NCBI GenBank assembly: GCA_025617745.1
Contig: CM046869.1
Span: 18,678,994-18,742,993 of the forward strand
Direction of reading: 5' to 3'
Length of the DNA: 64,000 bases
From: Heliocidaris erythrogramma
Taxonomy: Eukaryota > Echinodermata > Echinoidea > Camarodonta > Echinometridae
Below the pieces are notes generated by a model. That model made no database searches, was not told where the DNA came from, and worked only from the letters and a program-made list of their open reading frames with translations. Each line of letters opens with the position of its first letter. Within the stretch, counting starts at the first letter, position 1. Below are positions 19,610-30,300 of this stretch, in pieces. The translations under genes and the position numbers were made by a program.

Positions 19610-20220
19610 ATAAAAATAATTTACAACGAAACTATAAGTGCAGAATTGTTTCGGTTATTACAAGCAAAATAAAGAGCATGAACGTTTGAGTTGTAAGAAA
19701 AAAATAACAACAGTGAAGACTACATTAGAGTAATTATATGAAAATGAAAACAGAGACCAGCAAAGAAGCAGAGCTTGAAAATTGTAATTTATGCATGACA
19801 TAAAAACTAGACTGGGCAAGTATCCATAACATGCCCATAAAAGGGAAAAGAAAGAAAAATATAAACAGGGGAAAGAGTAGAAAAGGAGGAATTAAAAGGT
19901 GGGGGATAAGGCAGATACAAAAAGAAGACAAGTCACCATGGAAAGCAAAAAATTCATAAACAAAACAATAATAAAATAACACACTTTCTATCGAAGAGAA
20001 AGCGATGAAAGATATTGTAAAAACAAAAAACTGGAAACAGTAAAGACTTATAGGAGTAAACTTTACAAAAGACGGAACAAGAACAACAATGTGACAGGTG
20101 GGGAGGATGAGGGTGGGAAAGGGGCAGGACATGGAAGGTTTTATTTAATCTATAGCTTTTACGACACAGGTAAACAAAAAACATCAGTTAGGAATCAATG
20201 TCTATAAAAAATATAATTGA
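19610..20220. other. Purine-rich intergenic stretch, no gene seen
   Basis: The plus strand is A/G-rich, which leaves hydrophobic Phe/Leu/Ser frames open on the minus strand. These lack any domain and are not called. Confidence 0.6.
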
Positions 20221-20224
20221 CAGT

Positions 20225-20623
20225 TTAAAGGGAAATCCCACCCCAACAGCAAGTTGCTCTGACAGAAAGCAGACAATGCAGAGAAGCAGTTTGAACGAAA
20301 TCAGAAAATCAATATGAAAGTTATGATTTTTAAATAGTTACGATCACTAGGGAATTTCAAATTGGCCGAATCGGTATTGTAGCGGCGGTGAACTAAAATG
20401 CCATTTTTTTTCCAAAATGCATTTAATACTCACTCACTACTCATCTACTAACCTTATTGTCAATTTGAGATTTGCGTAGATATAATGATATCATTTTTCA
20501 AACTTTCATATCTTTTTTGATAATTTAATTTTCCGATTTCTTTCAAACTTTCACCTTCATGTCTCTCTTATATGTCTGCTTTCTCCATAATCAACTTATT
20601 ACTAAGGTTGGATTGCCCTTTAA
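20225..20623. mobile_element. MITE with TTAA target duplication
   Basis: TTAA flanks both sides (20225-20228, 20620-20623). The ends AGGGAAATCCCACCC and AGGGCAATCCAACC are inverted. TTAA targets are typical of piggyBac and Kolobok elements. It is non-coding. Confidence 0.7.
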
Positions 20624-21670
20624 TGCCCCCATATAACAACTGCGCAACATTAACAATAACCGTATGTGGAATACATGTACATGGATATTCATATTACTAT
20701 ATTCATGATATTCGCAACACTTTTCTTCCATTTAGCTAAACTGATACATTTAAAAATATCCATTTAAATACCCCATCGTCTTATACCGATCAGTACGACA
20801 TATTATACTGAGCATCGAGAGCTATCGTTTTGCATAGCCGATTTGAAAAGAGTTTAACCTTTTAAACGACTCTATCAGTAATACCAATCAAACTATATTA
20901 ATATAAGAAAAACACACATAAGGTAGATATTCATCGTAGAAACATGCGTTTTATTCCATCATAACTTGATAGTCATCATGATCATACACACTAGACTTTA
21001 TTGTAATTATAATAAAGTAAAAGATTATGAAAGCTCGATTCACATTAACCATTGATCTCCACCTTACATGACTTTTAAAAGTTTTGATATTGGTCATGTA
21101 TGCCTCGTATATAAAATACATCTTTGAAACCAGCGTAACTATACAGACATAGGTGTAGCCAGGGTGGCAAAAGAGGGTCATGCAGCCCCCCCCCCCCCGT
21201 TCATTCGCTAAAGGATAAAGGTCATCCACGGAACTGAGGGGTTGTCACTTGTCAGGATCAAACTTGGGTTTTCGTTTAACTAATGTTCTGGCTACCAACA
21301 CCCAAAATCACATAGACGACCTCACATAGCATCCCTTTTTTTTATAGTAAAGAGAGCTATGACATGGTCAAAGTACACAAAAGTAATTGCACTGCACAAA
21401 GGAATTTTAAGGTTTTAAGCTGTTTGTTACAACTGTATCAAATTTAGTTTAACAAAAACATTCCGTCAACTAATCAAAACTTCTCATTCAAAAAGAATTT
21501 GTTTTAAGTGGTTGCTGTGAAAATTCTTTACAGATAATCACAACTCTATTACAGAACAACATTTCTCATATGCAGAATTAAATATAATGAATCGTTAGAA
21601 TTAATCATTTGGTAACTGATAGTTATTATTAAAGGGTCATGCATTAAAGGATTCAGTCCACTGAAAGGTC
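20624..21670. other. AT-rich intergenic, one hAT-end-like fragment
   Basis: CATAGGTGTAGCCAGGG at 21149 resembles a hAT end, followed by a run of C at 21187. I see nothing else. Confidence 0.5.
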
Positions 21671-21686
21671 TGTCGATGAGGATTGA

Positions 21687-21938
21687 CGACAGGGCCCTGT
21701 CGCTGTCGTGGTGCTATCGCGAGTCCTCGAAGGGGTGAAGGTGTACCAAATAGCCGGCGATATCTTGGATGACCATTGTCATTCAGCATTGGATAGTAGG
21801 CGTGGTCATCGATACGAAGTTGCGTGGCGTTTCAGAGTCCAACTGGAAACTCAAGATGGAAACTCAGGGTATACAAGTTCTGAAGATAAAAGCTTCACCA
21901 TCATGGTTCAGGAAATCAAATTACTGAAGCCTCCTTAG
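21687..21938 (+). other. Possible coding exon or gene fragment, unassigned
   Basis: About 84 codons are open after the TGA at 21684, with GC-richer and codon-like sequence compared with the AT-rich flanks. It ends with ...QEIKLLKPP and a TAG. The peptide contains YEVAWRFRVQLETQDGNSGYTSS. I do not recognise the family. No ATG starts it; an AG at 21691-21692 could be an acceptor. It could be a terminal exon or chance. Confidence 0.2.
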
Positions 21939-22229
21939 CAATATCTCCATATTCGAAGTGCTGTCCCAGTGAAAACAGCTCCCTGACCGAAGGACCCTTT
22001 ACAAATTGAATAAATTCCCATTATCCAAAATGAATATCCTTATTTTATTAATCAACTTTCTCACAGATCATATTATTTACAGCTATTTATTCTTTAGTAT
22101 TTGTCCACCTTATTAATAAGCAAGTACAGATAAATATCTAAGTTTTTCACAAAGACTCTTGTTTAAAAAAAATTCATGTTGAAAATCGCCTTTTTATACA
22201 TTCAAGTTTCTGGATAGAGCACTGAAATA

Positions 22230-22850
22230 AAACTTGGTTTTTGGGGGCCCGTAGACATGTCGTAGGTGGCATTGCACAATCCCCGCCCGCACGGGCAACG
22301 CGCGGAGGCCTCGCGGTGATCGTGCAGTAAACGCACATGAAAATGAGGGCCAAAAAAATCGTACAGAGAGTGTACACTCATGGAACATTCGCACGACCAT
22401 CGTACAGCTATCGCAAGGTTGCCACTCGCTGCCCATGCAGTACCTGTGATATTGAGCAGTCATCCCGCGGCAACCCCACAGCTCCCGCACCATGGCCGTG
22501 CAGCCCCCTTGAGACGAGTCAAACATTTTTCAGATTGTCTCCGTATGATTTCTGTGCGGAGGTTGCGAAGACTGCACGGCAACTGCACTGAAATTGCACG
22601 ATTTCCGTACAATCTCCGAGCAGCCTCTCTACGGAATTGCCTCGGCCTGCCCTCGAGGGCCAATACAAGAAATGGCACGATGCTTGTAGATAATGTAAAC
22701 ACAAACACCGTAACCCGTAGCCACCTACGCGTACGATGCCCCCCCCCCCCCCCCCCAACTGGCACGGAAAATCGTAGACCAATCTATCGTACGGCGTCCG
22801 CGGGGGCAATAGGGTACACACACAATCGCCCTTGGGTGGGTCTTGGAATC
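22230..22850. repeat. GC- and CpG-rich module of iterated CGTAC/GCACG motifs
   Basis: The composition rises sharply above the AT-rich flanks. Short motifs (CGTACGATTTCCGTGC-like, GCACGG, CGTACAG, GTAGGTGGC/GCCACCTAC) recur in both orientations. All six frames have short ORFs with no domains. It could be mistaken for a CpG-island promoter, but no first exon is seen next to it. Confidence 0.55.
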
Positions 22851-23214
22851 TGAAGTGGTTTTTCCACATGTTACAAGAATTTAATGAATTATCGCCCTCT
22901 CTTGATCAAGTGGCCGAACACATAAAATTAAGAATAAAGTAGTCCAACTCATCTACTAGTATTACCAAACAGAGCCGATGGCTCTGTTACCAAAATAGCA
23001 ATACCGCCATCACAAGGTTGAAATGAATAAAAATTTCACACCATTATTTCTCTCCTTTTTTCATGAATTTACCTACATGTACAAAATACTCATTAATCCA
23101 AAATGAATCATATTTTCCCTGTAAGGATTTCTTCTTTGTATAATTCAAACAAATTTTAGAATTTTGCTGTCAAAACAAAAAATTAAATGCTTGTGTCATA
23201 CACAGTCATAAAAA

Positions 23215-23335
23215 CAAGACCGACGCCAGACCGACAACAGACCGAACAAAAAATTACATTGCCACTAATGGCCAAGAGTCAGTCGGTTTGGAGTCGGTGT
23301 GGGGTCGGTTTGGCGGTGTGACTGTGGTATTAACC
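23215..23335. repeat. AGACCGAC/GTCGGT both-orientation module
   Basis: Three copies of AGACCGA(C) on one side and four of GTCGGT on the other, inverted around ACATTGCCACTAATGGCC. Non-coding. Confidence 0.6.
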
Positions 23336-23384
23336 CTACCCCTAAGCCTGCTTGCGTGTGTGTGTGTGTGGGCGTGTTTAGCCG

Positions 23385-23560
23385 TATGTCCGAGGACATT
23401 TTCGGACAGAGAGCAAAAAAAAATTATGAGAACAATGGTCCTCGGAAGCCGGACAATAGTCCTCGAACGTCGAACAATGAATTTGTGCCTTATTCCGTCG
23501 ACTGTCCGAGGACGGAGGAACAATAGAGGAACAATACTTGTCCTCGGAGGTAAAGCAATA
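23385..23560. repeat. TCCTCGGA / GAACAATA iterated module
   Basis: Degenerate repeats of GTCCTCGGA or TCCGAGGAC alternate with GAACAATA-type blocks in both orientations. A short TG repeat precedes it (23353) and another follows it (23572). Confidence 0.6.
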
Positions 23561-23639
23561 CAAGACACGTATGTGTGTGTGTGTGAATTTTGTGAAATAT
23601 GTGACTCTGTGATTTTGTTTGTCACCCTACAGTGTAAAA

Positions 23640-25165
23640 AATAATATGCCCATTAGTAACTTTTACTTATTTTTCCCATGTAGAATTTACTTCAAAACAT
23701 AAGTTTTGCCACTTACGCACTCGATTTAAGTCATAATAAGTCAAGTTTTCAATTTAGTAAAATATACGTGAAAATTTTAAGTAAAATTAAATACAAAAGA
23801 ACATTTAAGTAATTTCAACTTGTATTAATTTAGCATTGTTAACTCAAAGTAAGAAAGTGTACGTATTACTCAAACAATTTGTTGATTGTACTTATATTTT
23901 TAAGTAAAGTCTGGTGCAGTGCGTAATATAAGAATTAACATAAATCATGAATATTCATTAAGACTGAGTTAATCTCTTTTTTAGAATTAATTCTTTTTTT
24001 TTGGTGGTTGAATATGAATTTAAGTAGTTTAAAATATTTCCTAATTCATTTAAGCAAAAATAATAAGATAAGACAATTTTTAATTGTCACTCGATTCAAA
24101 ACAAATCAAAACTTGATATTTCAGGAAAATTGTCAACCATTTTTCTTTTTAAGATGCTACGAACAAGTATTTATAAAATTCGGAGCCCTTTCAATAGTTG
24201 TCAACTTAAAGCATATGTAATAGTGTTTGTTGGTGATGGTGGTAGATATTTAATTTAATTAAATTAAATCCTAAATTAAATCCTAAATTGAAAGAGTGTC
24301 AGTGAATGTTAGATGGGTACAAGTATAATCATGTCATAATTGTCTTTTTTAATTGTTATCTATCATGATTGCAATACTTCAATTATTTACGTTAATGTAA
24401 CTCGATTTAACTGTGTAAAAGTTTATTAAGCAAAATAAGCAAATAAGCAAAAATTCGCTGTTACAAATATTTAAAATAATCAAGGCAATCCGTTGACGAA
24501 CATTTTATGAGTTATTTCAAAGAATTTTTTTACAGTGTACCCCCTCCCCCTGTTCAACAATTCTGGCTTCGCCAGTGGTAAACGGTAAACTGTAATACAC
24601 AAAACATACACTCGTGTACTATAAATGAATTTAAAAATGGAGCACATTTTTATTTCAAAGCTCCGTTTGAATTACAGGTATTTTAAACAAAGTTAACTTA
24701 TTTTTTTTAAAGGCACTCTCTACAAAGATCCTACCTAATATTCAATTTCAGTATTAAAGACACAATCATTATTATAATGCAATGAATATATCTGCCTATA
24801 CTGGTAACAAAATATTGCACGAAATAATACCCGTTAAACAGTAAAGTGGAGCACCTTAGAAAAAGAAAACCGAAAGACTATAGTGAATACTCTTAAATCA
24901 GATGAACCTGAGCTTAGTCGTAATATTTTAAGGTGACTTAAGAGGGATTATACCCAGGTGTTCCGGTTACTGGCATGTACAAGAGGGTTACAAAGCCACC
25001 CAACCCCCAAAATACACCCACAGAAAAAAAATAAAACGCCGAAAGGGCACGTAATTATTATATACAACGCTGTCGACGATCTGATATTAAAGTTGATAAT
25101 TTGATAGTTGATAGTTCTCCGCATTTTAAGGGTTACCTTTAAAGACACGCTTTTAACTGTTTAGG
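23640..25165. other. AT-rich intergenic, no gene seen
   Basis: It contains a TTTAATTTAATTAAATTAAA patch at 24249. I see no recognisable coding sequence. Confidence 0.6.
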
Positions 25166-25171
25166 AACTGT

Positions 25172-25497
25172 TTGGTTGAAGGTGTCGTAGTCGAGTGGTT
25201 TAATCACTTGACTAGGGATGCAAATGTCGTGGGTTCGAACCCCGACACGGCCCCTTTTGTCCTTGGGCAAGGCATTTTATCCACATTGCTCCTCTCCACC
25301 CAGGTGTTAAAATGGTTGCCAAGCTATAGAATGCTCCTAAGTGGAGTGCATGGAAAACGTACTCGTGAGTGCAGAATCGCAATTGAATCCAATGACCGGG
25401 GTTATACACTGTAAATCGTTTTGACAGACAGTTAATTGGAAAGGCGCTATATAACAACAAAAATATTATTATCATTATTATTATTATGGTAGTCAAA
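25172..25497 (+). mobile_element. tRNA-derived SINE, apparently full length
   Basis: The tRNA-Leu/Ser-like head has an A box TAGTCGAGTGG and a perfect B box GGTTCGAACCCC closing CGTGGGTTCGAACCCCGACACG. A body follows containing TCCTTGGGCAAGGCATTTTA and GGCGCTATATAA, and the 3' end is an (ATT)n-like tail. The GGCGCTATATAA plus ATT-repeat tail resembles the LINE end at 117-165 (CGCGCTATT plus ATT repeat), so it may be mobilised by an L2/CR1-type LINE. Confidence 0.75.
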
Positions 25498-25744
25498 TTA
25501 GTGAATACTAATGCTTTTTCAAAATCATGCAAATATGAGATATTGCACCTGCTCAACGTTTAACTTAATGCTCCGGCCCATATGAGACAATGTGAGGAAG
25601 AAATTCCTTTTCCCCTAACAAAGTCGTTTGTATTTATATTCATGTTTCCTAAATAATACTGCATGCCTAAGTTTGAGATCTTTAATAACGACTTCCTTAA
25701 CTCCAAATCATATTCAGTGCAATACATTATTCTCCACACCATTA

Positions 25745-25856
25745 AAGTTAAAGAGGTTTGAAAGGTGAGATATAATTTGTGAGCTTTCTCATTCCTTTTA
25801 TGTCAGTTTGAAATGTCGTATTCGAATATGGCAAGAATTACCTGAACATTTAAGCC

Positions 25857-25891
<35 letters not shown>

Positions 25892-26090
25892 GTCCCGTAT
25901 ACCCATTTCTATATGCAGTGCATGTGCTTTTCAGTGAAACTGTGTCATTTTCTTATCATTTTAACGATTCCAAAACCTCACAGTATACACCAATTCTTAT
26001 GTAGACATGATCAATCTTTTCAATTGCTTTGAGGAAGATTCTTTCTCAATGTAATCGCATGACCAGAACTCTACTTTATAAAGAGTACCA
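25745..26090 (+). repeat. Dispersed repeat R1, copy 1
   Basis: Shared with 37430-37795 (inverted) and 45600-45870 (direct). Shared landmarks are GAGCTTTCTCATTCCTTTTATG, CCTCACAGTATACACCAATTC, ACATGATCAA, CAATTGCTTTGAG and AGAACTC. This copy has gained a (TG)n run at 25861-25888. Its ends carry TTAAAG, but no target duplication is established. Confidence 0.65.
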
Positions 26091-26527
26091 AACGCCAAAT
26101 AATATAGATATGTAATACCGCTACTCCCTACTTCATTTATCATTACCGTTCTCTTTCACACTTAAACAGAACAGGCGTGTAGGGCTGTTGTCAGAGTAAA
26201 TTTGGGAGTTGATTTGGACAACAATGAAATTTTGTCAACCCTAACTCAAACCCGATGGGGCACTGTTCAGGAATATATAAGAGCAATGTATACACAGAGT
26301 TTGGACAGTGAGTTTAAAACGTCTTTGGTTATTAGTATGGCGCATGTTGTTTTATTTTGCACACAAATTTTATAAGCGCCATATTGCTAGTTCGCTACCC
26401 ACTATTAACAGGGATGGATTTATTATCTGTGTTGGTCTTTAAGCTAGATGGATGTGGTAACAAAAAACTGCATAAAACACTTGCATTATGGTACAAATAT
26501 TGAGGTTGAAAATTGAATTCCAACTGA

Positions 26528-27330
26528 TTATCTACACATGAATGTTAATAACTGATTGCTCAGATTTTCAACGTGTGCACCTCCAGGATGTACACTGTCC
26601 GCAATTAACTGCGCACTTGACATGCTCCAAGCATCCATGAAAGCTATATTTCCGTTGACGGCGATCTCTTCTCGCATAATGTGCTCCATCCGTCTTGCCA
26701 GCCAATCAGAATTATACAGACGTTGGTTTACGTGCGTGTGTTCACGCGTATTTGCACCCTTGAATACGACGAGCGTGGACGGGCTTCGCTGATGAAGACG
26801 CGCAACGGCCGCCACGATGATTCGCACACGCTGCGCGTAAAACCACTCCGGTTCGTGGGTGAAATGGGCCCACAATGAAATAACAATAACTGAGTTTTCA
26901 TCACCGACAATGCTGTCAAGTTCGTTCGCTATGTAATGAATGTCCTTTACTGTAGCCCATGCGTTCCTTCCTATAGGGAATGCGTGGAAACGGAACATCA
27001 TACTGATATTGAAGACTCGGTCAAGTGCCCGCGTTGGTCCTACGTGCCATTGAGGTTCTGGACCAGGTGGCGTCTTTTGCAGTCCTGGTCCAAGTCGCTC
27101 CAAATAGAACTCGAAGAGCTGACGGATCGTTGAATCTCCTAAGAAATACAACTTCTTCCTACACAAACACGTTTGCATTTTGTCGCGCGGGAAATGTAAG
27201 ATTCTGCAGGACGGATTGTACCAAATTCTGTTTGAATAGTATCCAGAGGTGAGTAGGCTACCCATATGGCTGCCAGTTGTACAGATGTGAAGATTTGTGA
27301 CCTTTGTTGTCGCATTATCTGCTGCTGTAT
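26528..27330 (-). CDS. NXPE-like: NXPE exon 5: PC-esterase domain and stop
   Basis: The acceptor is TTCTTTACATATCCAG and the phase is 1. It carries TSGYYSNRIWYNPSCR, KKLYFLGDSTIRQLF and the terminal DSVHPGG...NQLLTFMCR. It is open for 266 codons. Alternative acceptors 6 or 9 bases downstream keep the frame. Confidence 0.88.
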
Positions 27331-30300
27331 CTGGATATGTAAAGAATTTAATTGAATTGAAAAGGTATGTATGCAAAACAGCCAAACATATGGCAACTCA
27401 AGAGCTGAATTACAAGGAAACTACATTTATGAAAATACAAGGTAAAAATGTTATAATTTCATATACAATTTGACATAAAGTAATGATTACAAAACAGCCT
27501 TTAGGGAACTTAGAGGTGCCCAACGAGAGAGAGAAAGAGAGGGAGAATCAGAAATACATAGAAAATAGGAGAGAGGAGAGAGAATAAGATTGGGAAAGAT
27601 CAGAAAGAGAATGGGTGCAATAGATAGAGGGAGAGGGGGAGAGAGAAGGAGAATCAAAATTAATTATACGTCATAAAATAGATAAAGAATCTTCCTCTTA
27701 TTTTGGTCATCACTGCCGATGCAATAGAATATTATATGCCTGTTATGAAATAAGTTCTTGGATCTGACTTTTTATTTCTCAAAAGGATTAAAAAGGGCCT
27801 ATAATTATGTAGGTACAAGACAATTTTCTAATCGATTTCCACTGCCGAGTGCTTCTGCCTGAGGAATATATATGTAATATGTTCGTGTAGACCTGTAGGC
27901 CTATCGGTTTCATTGACCAAAACGGCAATTACGGTATCGTTTCAAAGATGATGTTGAAAATAGAAACATAAAAATTAAAAAGTGGCCCCGACATGCACGA
28001 TTCAACGTTTGTTGGTTGATATTTTCCACAAAATATAAATTTCAATATTGAATTGTCAACGGGGTCTTCAGGGTTATTTAGCTTTGCAAAATATGCTAAC
28101 AGGAAACACATAATTTTCTACTCTCAACCACAAGCCTACGTGAGATTACTTATTGCCGATTTCCACCATTTTCCACTGTTGGAATGTTCTCTTATAAAGG
28201 TTTACAATGTTGGGTGTGTTCGATTTTTGTCGTGACAGAGAAAAAGTAGCGAGGTAAGATTTTTTGTATAGAGGGCGCTCTGCATGTGACCAGAGCAGTG
28301 CCGTATCTGGACCAGAGCCGAAGCCGTCTGAAGTCTCTGAAAGGAGCTGCAATGCAGGGATTAAAACCGACTTATTTGAATGATCTTAATGAAATTCAAA
28401 CCTGGTTGTATAAGAATGGTATATGAAAAGAAGTGTTTTCATTCCGAATCCAACTTATAGACCTACTTACTTCTTATCTCCCCCTTCACATCCACTTGCA
28501 ATTTAGTAAGGAGATCACTTTTTGGACTGTGGATAGAAAATTGAAAAAGAGATGTCAAGAATTTAGAATTGTATTATTATCATAATCAGTCCAATATGTT
28601 TCCTTATATTATTGATAAATACATACCTCAAATACTGAATGTGAATATAGATGGCCTTAAGCACAAAACAAAGTTCATTAGAACGGTCGTTTCATAAACA
28701 CCGCATCATAATGTGTGTAGATATAAAATGGTATATTATGGTATAGATGGTATATATATGGTAGGTGGCGGTATATATCATTATACTGATCTTGAACATT
28801 AGCTGCAATTCATATTCAGTTACTAAATACAGCATCTCAAACAAAGAAAAAAAAACAATCTCATTTAGATCAATTGATACGCCATAAAAATGTAATAACA
28901 GGTTTGCGCGAGCTTTGCACAGAATCAAGTTTGTTCAGTCCTTTAGAATTGCGGAAATTCCTGTATGTAACCTAAAAATCAAAGCAAACCGTATTTTTAA
29001 TTTACTTACATTAAGGTTAGCTGATCGTGGGCTGATAAAAGAGACGCATCCAACCGGTAAGCGGCGCCGGTATCGCATCGGTGTTCTTGCCAGTCGGTAC
29101 AGTTTAACTTCGGTGATTTAGGCCTGTAACAATACCAGGGAGATCCCGTAGTCTTATCAGTGAAGTTGCATAGGTCGGCCTGAAACAAAATGTGATAACT
29201 GTTAGTCATGATGATTATCACTGGTAGTTCGAACCATGAAGGTATGGAAATGCATACAGGAAATGACTTTAGTAAAGAAGACAACTTGTCCTAACCCGGG
29301 AAATTATATCATATGATTTGAAGATGTTGAAGTATCTCGAACCACATGTGCACATTCTGTACATCGTGTCTTATTGAACGGGAAAGATAAATGAAGAGAG
29401 AGAGAGAGAGAGAGGGGGGGGGGGGCTATTATGAGGAAGATTCTTCAGCGCTAGTCAGTATACGCGGTATATTTTAGAATTTCTGATATTACTTCTTCTT
29501 TTAAAACTTTCAAATTTATGGTGGTGTCTGTAGCTATGCTTTTTGTCAGAAAAAAAAAAGAGGAGGATGAAAGACCATTCACCTGATTTCCAGGCAGTAC
29601 AATATTGCAGAAAGTCTCTTCCTTCTGCGTACCGTCAGCGGATAAAAACTTGCCGCGGTAAACGTACCGCGCAGGTGCCGCGTCCCGGAAACGTCGAATC
29701 GCATCAACCGCTTCACTGGAATGAACCAACGTTACCGCGACGGTGATTTCCCCGGGCCATTTCAAGGTGAAGAGCGCCCTGTAAGTTCCGTTCCGTACAT
29801 CAATCACCTCGCCGTCCGTTGCAGAGCTGGCAGAGAACCCGGACTTCTGGGTGAATATCTTTGCCCGGAAGTAATCCCCACCATAATGCTTAAACCGTCC
29901 ATGGCCGTCACGGGCCTGGATAAGTAACTCCAGCTGATCGCAGAGAAAGTAGACTGGTTTTTCATTAACGATTGTGAAGTTACTGTACTTAGCACTGGTC
30001 AGGTCATATACCGTTGACCATTGAATGTTTAGGGGCGAGTTAGGTCGTATCTCATCTCTGTTATTACTTCCGGGGCGTGAGTCTTTCTGCAAGGGGCAGA
30101 CAATAGAGGATTCATCAGCTGATTGATCATAGAGTATTGGCTTCACACTAGGTCGGAAGATGTTGTTGTATTTGAATCCGGTAACCTAAAAAAATCAAGG
30201 GTGAAAGATAACATTTTTTACAAATCAATACAATAATGATCATGGCCTCTATTAATAAAAATCTAACTAGACCGAAAATTGTCAACTAAACACGATAGGA

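Noticed and set aside
19734..20132. 132-codon very hydrophobic ORF
   Set aside because: Produced by purine-rich sequence on the other strand; Phe/Leu/Ser low complexity without any family pattern.
25180..25256. Possible functional tRNA-Leu/Ser gene
   Set aside because: The A and B boxes are good, but the acceptor stem does not close and the sequence continues into a SINE body and tail.
25808..26032. ORF with a (CV)n run
   Set aside because: Translation of a TG microsatellite inside dispersed repeat R1.
28146..28352. Candidate extra NXPE exon (minus strand)
   Set aside because: It has no NXPE similarity, and adding it would break the phase that the 56-nt exon satisfies exactly.
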